Below, piece after piece: positions 53,040 to 61,383 of a DNA stretch of 64,000 nucleotides. Under the pieces are notes generated by a model. It saw only the letters and a program-made list of their open reading frames with translations. It was not told the DNA's origin and did no database searches. Source of the DNA: Caryophanales bacterium UBA784 (GTDB taxonomy: Bacteria; Bacillota_I; Bacilli_A; RFN20; CAG-288); the NCBI GenBank assembly GCA_002297045.1, contig DBJE01000005.1, positions 1-64,000 on the forward strand, in the 5' to 3' direction. The position numbers and the translations under genes are program-made. How positions within the stretch are numbered: the first letter of the stretch is position 1; each line of letters begins with the position of its first letter.

Positions 53040-53942
53040 TTAGAGTTTCTCAGCCGTGTTTAAAGCTAGATTAAGGCATGCGGCAACTCCGTTTGGGGTC
53101 GTATCTTTTCTGACAAGGACGATATTCTTTTCAAAGCCATAGAGCAGCCTTCCTCCGGAAGTGATTTTCTTATCTATAGAGGCATTGAAGTTATCCCTGA
53201 GCTTTCGGATAAACAGCCCTCCGAATTTAAATTGGAAAGACGTCTCCCTTCCTTTTTCCAGGTATTCGTTATACACAGTAACGCCTTGATTGATTCCTGA
53301 GATTGTCGACTGAATGACCATCGGATCTCCGATTAGAATATCGCAGTCTGCCTCTAGCCTCTTTACGGATCCGATTTCCCCTTCGAAGGAAGCATCCTTC
53401 TTCCTTTCTTCAATGACTTCCTTGGCAAGACTGTTTTTCCCAAGCCCGGAAGGAAGCAGAAGTTTAGAGGTCGGATCTTTCTTTCCGTTAATCTTCTCTA
53501 AAAGCCTCTTCCTTTCTGATAGATAGTTTAAAAAGTCTTCTTTGGATGGATTGACTTTATATCCAAGGTCGCCAAGAAGGGTGAATTTCCCTGTGTAGGC
53601 ATTGGGGTAGGAGGAGACAATCAATGGAGAAGAGACTACGCGGGTAAGCCGCTTTTCTGCCGCCAAAGCCACCTGTGTCTTGTTTCGGAAAGAGACAATG
53701 CTTTGGCATTCCTTTTCCTTTGAAAGAGAGAACAGACGGTCTAAAGCCTCTTCTTTCTCTTCCTCTTTTGCCTTGATGATGTTTATTCCCTCCAAGGAAT
53801 TGATGGTCAATAGATTTTCTTCTTTTCCAAGAAGATAGAGCCCGACTTCTTTTTTCTTGTTCCTGAAAAGCTTGATGCCCAAGCCCGCCTGTTGCTGCTC
53901 CTCATCTTTTAAGTCCGTTAGGTCCATTAAAATCCGGTTCAT
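53040..53942 (-). CDS. PlsX-like protein (divergent phosphate acyltransferase family)
   Basis: A 300-residue soluble protein, slightly shorter than PlsX (about 330). Its layout recalls PlsX, which makes acyl-phosphate for phospholipid synthesis. An opening strand LGIKLF is followed by QSIVSFRNKTQVALAAEKRL (PlsX has VSAGNTGA), SSPLIVSSYPN, LGDLGYKVNPSKEDFLNYL, CDILIGDPMVIQ and a GG-LLYG ending near residue 265. The signature motifs are too divergent to be sure of activity. It does not sit with fatty-acid genes. Confidence 0.45.
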   Translation of the reverse strand: MNRILMDLTDLKDEEQQQAGLGIKLFRNKKKEVGLYLLGKEENLLTINSLEGINIIKAKEEEKEEALDRLFSLSKEKECQSIVSFRNKTQVALAAEKRLTRVVSSPLIVSSYPNAYTGKFTLLGDLGYKVNPSKEDFLNYLSERKRLLEKINGKKDPTSKLLLPSGLGKNSLAKEVIEERKKDASFEGEIGSVKRLEADCDILIGDPMVIQSTISGINQGVTVYNEYLEKGRETSFQFKFGGLFIRKLRDNFNASIDKKITSGGRLLYGFEKNIVLVRKDTTPNGVAACLNLALNTAEKL

Positions 53943-53993
53943 TATTCTCTCCTTAAGCAGGATATAACTGCTTTTTTTCCTAATCCAATCTTC

Positions 53994-54006
53994 TATAATA
54001 TTAGCA
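53994..54006 (+). promoter_or_regulatory. Promoter giving a leaderless lipoprotein transcript
   Basis: TATAAT (53994-53999) lies only six bases before the ATG at 54006 and there is no ribosome site. Transcription would start at or next to the start codon. The -35 is weak (T-rich at 53971-53976). Confidence 0.5.
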
Positions 54007-54659
54007 TGAAAAATAAATCTTTATCTGCCTTTTTCCTTCTTCTCGGCCTAAGTGTTTTCCCGTTAGTCGGATGTTCGGCAAAGGAAGAAGGAACAAAAGC
54101 GAATATCATCTCCTCTTCAAGTCATCTCGTTGTCGATGAGAGCGGATTTAAGAAGGAATATACGGACGGAGAGAGTATCGATTTCTCCACCTTGAAGGTC
54201 ACCTTCGATTCCCTTACTCTGACTTATCAGGATGAGGGAGTAAATAAAGATGAAAATCACTTTTATGTGACGGACAGCATGAATGATCCTACTGTAGCGG
54301 TTAGCAATAATGTCCAGGTTCAGTCAAGCAAGAAAGAGTCGCAGACATTCATCTATGTTGCCTATAAAACGGAGATAAGCGGTGATGTGACCTATTATGT
54401 CAGTGCTCCGATTACCATCACGATAAAGAATGACAACGCTTTAAGCCCCTGGGTGCTTTATACCGTTACCGGCCTTGTCTTTTTGTGCCTTATCGGCTTT
54501 TCTTTCTGGAAGACGTCAAAAAGAAAAAAAGAAAATAAGCCTGTCTCTGTTTCTTCATCGGATAAGCCGTCTATCTCACCGCTGAATCATTCAGTGCAGA
54601 AAAAGAACGGCCAAGAGGAAAAGAAGAGTTCTTCTTCTGATGACGACGAGGAAGTCTGA
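54006..54659 (+). CDS. Lipoprotein with C-terminal membrane helix
   Basis: A 217-residue protein. The signal ends in a LVGC lipobox (Cys about 23). A beta-rich outer domain of about 120 residues follows, containing Thr/Val repeats. A second hydrophobic helix (WVLYTVTGLVFLCLIGFSFW, about residues 149-170) leads to a Lys/Ser tail. The tail ends in a run of acidic residues and has low complexity. No family is recognised. Having both a lipid anchor and a helix is unusual. It seems to be translated from a leaderless message. Confidence 0.6.
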   Translation: MKNKSLSAFFLLLGLSVFPLVGCSAKEEGTKANIISSSSHLVVDESGFKKEYTDGESIDFSTLKVTFDSLTLTYQDEGVNKDENHFYVTDSMNDPTVAVSNNVQVQSSKKESQTFIYVAYKTEISGDVTYYVSAPITITIKNDNALSPWVLYTVTGLVFLCLIGFSFWKTSKRKKENKPVSVSSSDKPSISPLNHSVQKKNGQEEKKSSSSDDDEEV

Positions 54660-54743
54660 TTTGCCGATTGCCTAATCCCTCTTGCCGTCAGGCACGGCGT
54701 GTGAATCAAACTGATTTTAAAGAAAAAATATTTGAGGTAAGTC

Positions 54744-55490
54744 ATGGCACTTTATGCACTAGGAGACCTTCATCTCAGTTTCTCTAATCCGGAGAAGTCA
54801 AGGGATAAGTTCGGACCTGTCTGGATCAATCACGAAGAGAAGGCACGGAAAAACATTACCGCAGTCGTCAAGGACGAAGACACTTTGGTCCTGACCGGTG
54901 ACCATTCCTGGGCGAAAGATGTCAAGGAAGCCGAAAAGGACCTTGAATTCATCCAGTCCCTGCCGGGGAAGAAGATTCTGCTAAGAGGCAACCATGACCG
55001 GTTCTGGGATTCCCATCAGACGAACAGACTTAACGAACTGTTTGCCGGTAAGCTTTTCTTTCTTCAGAATAATTTTTATACCTATAAGGACTATGCGCTT
55101 TGCGGCACGAAAGGCTTTACCTTTGAAGGTCCTTTCTATGTTGACAAGAAAAACAACCGGATTGTCGGCTTCGATAAGGCACAGGAAGCCCATAGCCAGA
55201 AACTGATTAACCGTGAGGCAATGCGACTGAAAAGGTCACTTGACAGGGCAGTAAAAGCGGGATATGAAAAGTTCATCGTCTTTCTCCATTATCCTCCGAC
55301 CAACATCAGGCAGAAGGATTCCGTCTTTACTAAGATTGCCGAGGATTATCATGTCTCTCAGGTTATCTATTCCCACTGCCACGGGGAAGATCGCTTCCAT
55401 GATTCAATTATGGGAAGGCATAACGGAATTCTTTATTCCCTAGTTTCCGGAGACTATCTCGACTTTATGCCGATTAAAGTCCTTGACTGA
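54744..55490 (+). CDS. Calcineurin-type metallophosphoesterase
   Basis: A 248-residue phosphoesterase. The motifs GDLHLS (residue 7), TGDHSW (about 51), GNHDR (about 84), FLHYPP (about 176) and SHCHG (about 204) give the two-metal site. Similar genes of Firmicutes are annotated as predicted phosphohydrolases, and the substrate is unknown. GAGGT precedes the ATG. Confidence 0.85.
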   Translation: MALYALGDLHLSFSNPEKSRDKFGPVWINHEEKARKNITAVVKDEDTLVLTGDHSWAKDVKEAEKDLEFIQSLPGKKILLRGNHDRFWDSHQTNRLNELFAGKLFFLQNNFYTYKDYALCGTKGFTFEGPFYVDKKNNRIVGFDKAQEAHSQKLINREAMRLKRSLDRAVKAGYEKFIVFLHYPPTNIRQKDSVFTKIAEDYHVSQVIYSHCHGEDRFHDSIMGRHNGILYSLVSGDYLDFMPIKVLD

Positions 55491-55494
55491 AAAA

Positions 55495-55526
55495 ACGGAG
55501 CACGATTTACGTGCTCCGTCTTTTTT
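55495..55526. terminator. Terminator between the phosphoesterase and glutamine synthetase
   Basis: A perfect ten-base-pair stem ACGGAGCACG / CGTGCTCCGT with an ATTTA loop, followed by CTTTTTT. It overlaps the end of the convergent glnN gene and has A/T runs on both sides, so it may serve both. Confidence 0.93.
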
Positions 55527-57642
55527 AGATAATGTGGAAGAGCAGATCGCCGTAGGAAGGGACCGGCCAGTCGTTTTTGCCGACCGACAGCTCTAAGGCG
55601 TCGATTGGCTCTCTTAGCGACTTCCTTGTGTCAAGGAGATTATCACGGCAGTAGACAGCCAGTTCGCGGCCATGGTATGCCTTAGCCTTTTCAATCAGGG
55701 AATCGAGTTTTTTCAGCACTTCGCCTGCCTGATCGAGGAGAACAGAAACCTCATTGATTGTGTTAAGAGTTGTCTTAGGAACGGAAAGTCCGCTTTCCTT
55801 CCTATCTTTGACCTCTCTTGCCATCTTTGCAAGGAAGGAATTAACACTAGGAAGATACTGTTTGTGTGCCCTATGGGACCTTGTCTTTGCATCGATTAGG
55901 GCCTGGTTTGCATACCTATCATATTTGATGTTGGCACGGGAGGAAATCTCGGTTTTGCTTAGGACCTTTGAAGAGGTGAATAAATCAATGACCTTCTTAT
56001 CGGAAAGAACATCGGTTGCTTCGACTGTGGTCTTCAAATTCGGCAATCCCCGCTTTTCCGCTTCCTTGACCCAAGAAGCGGAATAGCCATCTCCGTTAAA
56101 GATGATGCGTTGATGCTTCTTGAGATTTTCCCGGATCCAGTCATTGATGGCCTTTTCCTTGTCCTTGGCTTTCCCGACTGTATCTGCAAAGTCCTTTAAG
56201 GCAAAACCGGTTATGGTATTTAAGACTGTGTTCGGAGTGGCGATATTCTGCTCTGAACCGACCATACGGAATTCAAAGCGGTTGCCGGTATAGGCAAAGG
56301 GAGAAGTCCGGTTTCGGTCAGTGGTATCTTTGCTGAGTACGGGGAGGGATTTGGCACCGGTGAGGAGCTTACTCGTTTCCTTTCCTTTTTTGTCTTTCTT
56401 ATCGGCGACAATGCTTTCCACCACTTCCTCAAGTTCATCGCCGAGGAAGACAGAGAGAATGGCCGGAGGTGCCTCATTGGCACCAAGGCGGAAGTCGTTT
56501 CCGTAAGTCGCTACTGAGCAACGGAGTAAGCCTCCGAATTCATCAACCGCCTTAATGACTGCCGTAAGGAAGACAAGGAACATTTTGTTTTCTTTCGGAT
56601 TGTCTCCCGGACGGAAGAGATTTACTCCGGTATCGGTGTTGATTGACCAGTTATTATGCTTACCTGAACCATTGACTCCGTTAAACGGTTTCTCCCCAAG
56701 CAGGCAGATAAAGCCGTGTTTTTTGGCAATCTTCTTTAGGACTAGCCTAACCCTTTCGTTCTGGTCTGCGGCGATGTTGGTCTGTGCAAAGACAGTGGCG
56801 AGCTCATGCTGGCTAGGTGCGACTTCGTTATGCTCTGTCTTTGCAGGAATTCCAAGCACCCATAGGTTTTCGTTGACTTCCTGCCTGAAGGAGATGATCT
56901 TCTGCCGAATCGGCCCGAAATAATGGTCCTCCCTTTCCTGTCCTTTAGGAGAGACTGCACCGAAGAGCGTCCGTCCAGTATAGACAAGATCCTTGCGCTT
57001 TTCGTAGGCATCGGCATCTAGGATGAAGTATTCCTGCTCAGGCCCTTCTGAAGTGAAGACACGGGTAGTCTTGTCGTCTCCGAGAAGACGTAATGCCCGG
57101 ATGGCTTCTTCGCTGAGATAGTCCATGGAGCGAAGAAGGGGAGTCTTTTCATCCAGTGCCTCTCCGGTGTAGGAACAGAAGGCGGTAGGGATATATAAAA
57201 CGGCTCCATATTCGTCATGGATGACAAAGGCAGGGGAAGTGCAGTCCCAGGCTGTGTATCCCCGTGCTTCGAAGGTTGCCCGTAATCCTCCGGACGGGAA
57301 AGAGGAGGCATCCGGTTCTCCTTTAATCAACTCTTTGCCGGAGAATTCCCTGATGACTTTTCCGTCTTTGTCCGGAACGGAAATGAAGGAGTCGTGCTTT
57401 CCGGCGGTCAGACCGTTTAACGGTTCAAACCAGTGGGTATAGTGGGTGGCTCCTTTGCTTAGTGCCCAGTTTTTCCTTCCTTCTGCCACATCATCTGCTA
57501 ACTTGGAATCTAAAGCATAGCCCTGTTCGATGGTTTTCTTTAGTTCCTTGTAGATGTTCGGGGAGAGGTAGTCCTTCCTTGCCTTATCGTTGAAGACATC
57601 GATGCCGTAATTGGATACTACGTCGAATTTCTTCTCGCTCAT
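55525..57642 (-). CDS. glnN: Glutamine synthetase type III
   Basis: Makes glutamine from glutamate and ammonia. The 705-residue protein matches the long GSIII class. FEARGYTAWDCTSPAF, PTAFCSYTGEALDEKTPLLRSM, GPEQEYFILD, IPAKTEHNEVAPSQHELA and NGSGKHNNWS are present. The AGG codons of QEMEDHYFG, SFMQEVNE (56884-56886) and NEMVMLVLKK fall where the family has Met or Leu. The conserved Arg in FEARG and LLRSM are CGG and CGC. Translation starts at MSEKKFDVV behind GGAGG; the frame opening nine codons earlier is ignored. It stands alone. Confidence 0.95.
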   Translation of the reverse strand: MSEKKFDVVSNYGIDVFNDKARKDYLSPNIYKELKKTIEQGYALDSKLADDVAEGRKNWALSKGATHYTHWFEPLNGLTAGKHDSFISVPDKDGKVIREFSGKELIKGEPDASSFPSGGLRATFEARGYTAWDCTSPAFVIHDEYGAVLYIPTAFCSYTGEALDEKTPLLRSMDYLSEEAIRALRLLGDDKTTRVFTSEGPEQEYFILDADAYEKRKDLVYTGRTLFGAVSPKGQEREDHYFGPIRQKIISFRQEVNENLWVLGIPAKTEHNEVAPSQHELATVFAQTNIAADQNERVRLVLKKIAKKHGFICLLGEKPFNGVNGSGKHNNWSINTDTGVNLFRPGDNPKENKMFLVFLTAVIKAVDEFGGLLRCSVATYGNDFRLGANEAPPAILSVFLGDELEEVVESIVADKKDKKGKETSKLLTGAKSLPVLSKDTTDRNRTSPFAYTGNRFEFRMVGSEQNIATPNTVLNTITGFALKDFADTVGKAKDKEKAINDWIRENLKKHQRIIFNGDGYSASWVKEAEKRGLPNLKTTVEATDVLSDKKVIDLFTSSKVLSKTEISSRANIKYDRYANQALIDAKTRSHRAHKQYLPSVNSFLAKMAREVKDRKESGLSVPKTTLNTINEVSVLLDQAGEVLKKLDSLIEKAKAYHGRELAVYCRDNLLDTRKSLREPIDALELSVGKNDWPVPSYGDLLFHII

Positions 57643-57740
57643 TTGGCGTCCTCCCTTTTCCTGCATCAAAAAATAACAGAAAAAAGATATTCTTTTTCTT
57701 GCCTTATTACAAGAAGTTTTTGGCTTTTGATGAAAACCAA

Positions 57741-58424
57741 TCAGTCTTCTTCAAAGCGGAGGAGTTTTCTGTGGATATCGTTCTTTTTCTGCCGTTTCTT
57801 CTCTAGGCAAAGGAAAAGAAAAAAGAGGAAAAGAAAGAAGGCGATGAGGAAATCAGTAAGAAAAATGGACTTAGTCCTTCCTTCACTCCCATCCTGCCTC
57901 CATTCCTTTCCGATGACATAGCCAGGGAAGACATAGGAAGGAATGAAAATCTTGTCTCTGTAGACCGTGATAAAGGGGATGGACTCTATGACGGTAACAA
58001 GGGTTGAGAGAGTCATTAGAATAAGGGAAACTAGATTTGGAATGCTAAATTGGATTTTGCGTAAGATAAGGAGAATAAGGCAGAAAAGATAGACAAAGAA
58101 GAAAAGAGAAACGAACACGGAAAGAGAAGAGAGGTTTTTTGTAAAATAGAGGGTCAGTACTTCTATCCTTCCCCTAAGAAGACCAGAGAGGGAAACGTTG
58201 GACAAGGTTTTCAAGGAACTTAAATCCGGTGTGTCCCTCTTTCTTCTCTCCGCTTTAATTTCTTTTCTGATTTGGCTTTTGGCTTCTTCTTCCTCCCTGC
58301 CCATGCTTAAATAGGAAGAATATCTTTTTTGATAGAAAAGATTCCTTTTCTGAAAAAGAGTTTCTTCGTAATCCTTGTGCTTAATGAGTTCATCGTGAAG
58401 ATAGTCAGAGATAAATGATTCCAT
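57741..58424 (-). CDS. Hypothetical membrane protein
   Basis: A 227-residue protein with a helical N-terminus (SDYLHDELIKHKDYEETLF), loosely like the HAAS/permease-prefix domains of small membrane proteins. Four hydrophobic helices lie between about residues 75 and 215, followed by a short Lys/Arg tail. I use the internal ATG at 58424 because the region before it reads like a leader and a TATAGT lies just upstream. No function can be assigned. Confidence 0.5.
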   Translation of the reverse strand: MESFISDYLHDELIKHKDYEETLFQKRNLFYQKRYSSYLSMGREEEEAKSQIRKEIKAERRKRDTPDLSSLKTLSNVSLSGLLRGRIEVLTLYFTKNLSSLSVFVSLFFFVYLFCLILLILRKIQFSIPNLVSLILMTLSTLVTVIESIPFITVYRDKIFIPSYVFPGYVIGKEWRQDGSEGRTKSIFLTDFLIAFFLFLFFLFLCLEKKRQKKNDIHRKLLRFEED

Positions 58425-58493
58425 ATGTTTAACTATACCACGTTCATTCCGAGAAAGGGAAAGAAAAAAGAAACCGCTTTCTTTAAAGCCCTG

Positions 58494-58522
58494 TTGAAAC
58501 CGGGAAGAAATTCCACTATCAT
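58494..58522 (+). promoter_or_regulatory. Promoter of the 34-residue gene
   Basis: TTGAAA (58494-58499), a 17-base spacer and TATCAT (58517-58522). It would give a leader of about 93 bases before the ATG at 58622. Confidence 0.55.
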
Positions 58523-58621
58523 TATTTTCCATTCTTCGTGGACGACCAAAAAGAAGATACGATGACGTCTTTTTTCTGTATCCGTAGACGAATGGCACAC
58601 CAACAAGGAGGATTCAACAAG

Positions 58622-58726
58622 ATGACTGAAAAGAACATCAAGAAGGAAAGCAAGAAAGCTTTATTCAGGTCTCTTCTCTATGCACACATTGAAGCTCTGT
58701 TTAGCGGAAACGCACTTGACTTCTAA
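58622..58726 (+). CDS. Small 34-residue protein with its own promoter, ribosome site and terminator
   Basis: The ATG has AAGGAGG nine bases upstream, as strong as that of any gene in the window. The peptide begins MTEKNIKKESKKALF and ends in AHIEALFSGNALDF, with one AGG read as Met in the middle (LFMSLL). The first half is basic and the second mostly nonpolar, so it could be an amphipathic helix. An intrinsic terminator follows 5 bases after the stop. The whole unit is self-contained and unrelated to its neighbours. No family is recognised. Confidence 0.65.
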   Translation: MTEKNIKKESKKALFRSLLYAHIEALFSGNALDF

Positions 58727-58731
58727 AAACG

Positions 58732-58756
58732 GGCGGGCACGATAACCCGCCTTTTT
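58732..58756 (+). terminator. Terminator of the small gene
   Basis: A six-base-pair GGCGGG / CCCGCC stem with an eight-base loop, then TTTTT. Confidence 0.85.
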
Positions 58757-58868
58757 CTTATATCTTAGTCTTTTCCGGTCATTAAACTCTGAGTGGACTA
58801 GAAAAGACATTTCCTTTCTAATCGGAGTGTAGGAGGCTTCCTCTGCCTTCTTTCCTAAACAGAACTTT

Positions 58869-58906
58869 TTCTTGATTCCTTTCTTCCGATATATAATAAA
58901 CACACT
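58869..58906 (+). promoter_or_regulatory. Promoter giving a leaderless rqcH message
   Basis: TTCTTG (58869-58874), a 17-base spacer and TATAAT (58892-58897). The ATG at 58907 follows nine bases later and has no ribosome site, so transcription would begin within a few bases of the start codon. Confidence 0.6.
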
Positions 58907-60514
58907 ATGCCAGTGGATAATTTATCTTTACAGATTATTGCTGATTCCTTGAAAAAAGAGATGGTCGGCTCGAGAATCGGACGGGCTCTTGCTTTAAACA
59001 CGAAGGACTACGCTCTTCCCTATGTCCGGGAAGAGGAAACCTCTCTCCACCATGGATCATTGATTTTTTCTCTTGATCCGACAAATCCCTTTGTCTGTTA
59101 CTCGCTGGGAAGATTCAGCAAGATTGAAGATACCTCTCCATTCTATAATTCCCTGAAAAAGCTTTATGCCGGGACTATCTATGATGTCGTCAAACATCAG
59201 GGTGAGCGGATTATTACTTTTAAGATCAAAGCGGATAGGAGCGACATCAGTAATGTCAATACAGGGTACGACCTGATCCTGGAACTGTTCCCGAATCGGC
59301 CAAATTGCTATATCATTGCCTATCCTTATGGGCGGATTGTCTCTCTTTATCATGAGCACACCGACATAGAGAAAGGAATCTATCTTACCCGTAACGCTAT
59401 CTATAATTATCCTTTGACAAGAAAACCTAGGCCGGAGATTAGGAATGACCCGGAAGAGGCGCGCCCTTACCTTCCTAATGCCACTCTTCGCTACCTTAAA
59501 CAATATGTTGCCAAAGGAAACGATCTCTCTTCTACGTTGAAGGAAAGGAAGAGTTCAAAGGATATCTATGTCTACAAAAAAGATATTCTTTCTTTCCCTT
59601 TCGGCCTTCCTGAGGCAAAGAAGGTAAAAGTGGAAGATATTTATTCTTGCTTTGTCCTTGACCAGAAGGAAGTTGCCAAACGGGAGAAGGTAAAAGAACT
59701 CTTATCCTTAATTAATAAGGCAATCAAGAACAGCAAGAAGAAAATCATCAATCTAGAACAGGATCTCTCCACTGCCGAGGGCAGAAGGAAGTATAGGACT
59801 TATGGCCAAAGGATCTATCAATACCAGGCGGAAATCCATAAGGGGGATAAAGAGCTTGTGAAAGACGGAGAGACGATACCCTTGAATCCCCGCCTTGATG
59901 CTCCGCATAATGCCAATTATTATTTTAAGAAGTACCAGAAGGCCAAGGCTGCTTTGACTATCCTGAAAGAATTAATCGATAAATGCAAGGATGATGAAGT
60001 CTATCTGGAGAAGAAGCTTTGGGAAGTGAATGACGGCACTCCCCGGGATATCATGGAATTAAAGAGCGAACTTCTTGAAGAAGGCTATATTAAGGAAAAA
60101 CAGGGACGGAATACGGTCTATAAGGTTTCAAAGAAACATTCCTATGACCCGCATTACCTTATTCTTCCAGAAGGAAAAATCGGATTTGGAAGGAATGGAC
60201 TTCAGAACGAGGAACTGACCTTCCACAAGGCACAGAAGGACGATGTTTTCCTCCATGTAAAGGACTATCCAGGTGCTCATGTCGTTATTCTGGAAGGGCA
60301 GGGAGAGGAAATCCTCCATGTGGCAGGGGAACTCTGCCTTTATCTTTCCCATCTTTCCAGCGGAACAGTCAGGGTTGCCAGAAAGAAGGACGTAAAGAAG
60401 AATCCTAGCCATATCGGACTGGTCAATATTCTGAAATACAAAACCAGGGAAGTGAAGTTCATCCGTCCGGAATCACTCGACTTGTTCAAAAAGGCACTGA
60501 AGAAGGCGAGGTGA
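58907..60514 (+). CDS. rqcH: NFACT-family ribosome quality-control protein RqcH
   Basis: Binds stalled large ribosomal subunits and adds Ala tails (rescue of blocked translation). The 535-residue protein has an N-terminal NFACT-N domain (ADSLKKEMVGSRIGRAL...), a middle coiled coil (about 260-380) rich in Lys and Glu, and the C-terminal NFACT-R domain with GFGxNGLQNEELTFHKA, DVFLHVKDYPGAHVVI and HIGLVNI. It is slightly shorter than usual. The codon at 60191-60193 (residue 429, GFGxNG) is AGG where relatives often have Lys or Arg. This is one of two sites here that do not favour the Met reading. Confidence 0.9.
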   Translation: MPVDNLSLQIIADSLKKEMVGSRIGRALALNTKDYALPYVREEETSLHHGSLIFSLDPTNPFVCYSLGRFSKIEDTSPFYNSLKKLYAGTIYDVVKHQGERIITFKIKADRSDISNVNTGYDLILELFPNRPNCYIIAYPYGRIVSLYHEHTDIEKGIYLTRNAIYNYPLTRKPRPEIRNDPEEARPYLPNATLRYLKQYVAKGNDLSSTLKERKSSKDIYVYKKDILSFPFGLPEAKKVKVEDIYSCFVLDQKEVAKREKVKELLSLINKAIKNSKKKIINLEQDLSTAEGRRKYRTYGQRIYQYQAEIHKGDKELVKDGETIPLNPRLDAPHNANYYFKKYQKAKAALTILKELIDKCKDDEVYLEKKLWEVNDGTPRDIMELKSELLEEGYIKEKQGRNTVYKVSKKHSYDPHYLILPEGKIGFGRNGLQNEELTFHKAQKDDVFLHVKDYPGAHVVILEGQGEEILHVAGELCLYLSHLSSGTVRVARKKDVKKNPSHIGLVNILKYKTREVKFIRPESLDLFKKALKKAR

Positions 60515-60944
60515 TAATTAAAGATAAGTCGCTCATTGCATCGGATACTTAAGCTACAAATCATGATGGGAATTATGCGGCAGACAAAATAAATGCGATA
60601 TTAAGATTAGCCGAAGCAATAGTTCAGATGAAGTATATTTCTTTAAAATAACTAAGACCAAACAGGAGTCGGCCATCCAATAAGTGGAAATCAATCTTAT
60701 CTGCGAAACCTAAATATAGTGATTATCTTAGACGAAAAGTTACAAAATAAGATTTAAAAAAAGCTACAATCTATAAAAGATATAATTTAATGATTGTCCG
60801 CTCATATGACGTTAAACGTGGAGTATTGAAAGAAAGCATCTTAGAAAATCAAATAAGGTAAATTGAGTAAGGGGTAATGCTCTCCCTTGCTTTATACAAA
60901 CAATATCAAAGGATAAATGAATCTTTGTAAAGGGGAAATGAAAA
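60515..60944. other. AT-rich gap with a possible gene remnant
   Basis: About 430 bases without a gene. A plus-strand stretch near 60561-60650 reads HDGNYAADKINAILRLAEAI and ends in a stop. It looks like the end of a lost coding region and matches nothing I know. No tRNA or repeat is seen. Confidence 0.35.
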
Positions 60945-61145
60945 ATGAATCGGAATACAAAACTTTTTATTCTTTCTTTGGTTCTCATGGTCTGCGGTGT
61001 CTTTAGGTGGGTGTTTGGCTATTCTCTATCCTATAACGACGGCAGGAAAACAGGTATTTTCACCATCGGAATCTTTGCTTCTGCCCTTGGACTGATTGGG
61101 GCGCTCTTTTTCGCCCTGAAAAATGGAAAAGGCAAGGAAAAGTAA
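60945..61145 (+). CDS. Small two-helix membrane protein
   Basis: A 66-residue protein with two hydrophobic helices (about 7-27 and 37-58) separated by a short polar loop YNDGRKTG, and a Lys-rich end. AAGGGGAAATGAAAA precedes the ATG, giving a good ribosome site. No family is recognised. Confidence 0.6.
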   Translation: MNRNTKLFILSLVLMVCGVFRWVFGYSLSYNDGRKTGIFTIGIFASALGLIGALFFALKNGKGKEK

Positions 61146-61197
61146 ATCCGTGACAAGAGGAAAGAGAGAATGAGGAGAAGAAAATCTGCCTCTTTTA

Positions 61198-61226
61198 TTG
61201 ACTTTCCCCCATTAATTCAGTATAGT
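61198..61226 (+). promoter_or_regulatory. Strong promoter of tRNA-Thr
   Basis: TTGACT (61198-61203), a 17-base spacer and TATAGT (61221-61226), 19 bases before the mature tRNA. Confidence 0.8.
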
Positions 61227-61245
61227 AATTGTCGCTGTTCTTTCT

Positions 61246-61319
61246 GCCCCCTTAGTTAAGTGGTATAACGGATCCTTGGTAAGGATCAATTGCTAGTTCG
61301 ATTCTGGCTCGGGGCACCA
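61246..61319 (+). tRNA. tRNA-Thr(GGT)
   Basis: 74 bases with encoded CCA. The D arm (GTTA/TAAC), anticodon stem GATCC/GGATC with loop TTGGTAA (anticodon GGT, reads ACC/ACT) and T arm GCTAG/CTGGC with loop TTCGATT fold normally. The acceptor stem has five G-C pairs, but its two inner pairs are mismatched (C6-C67 and T7-T66). It has its own strong promoter and is followed 65 bases later by a CDS. Confidence 0.85.
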
Positions 61320-61383
61320 TTTAGTTCAATACTTGCCGTATATAGTTCGTTCAATCTGTGTGTTATCTACGGGAGGACCTTCA

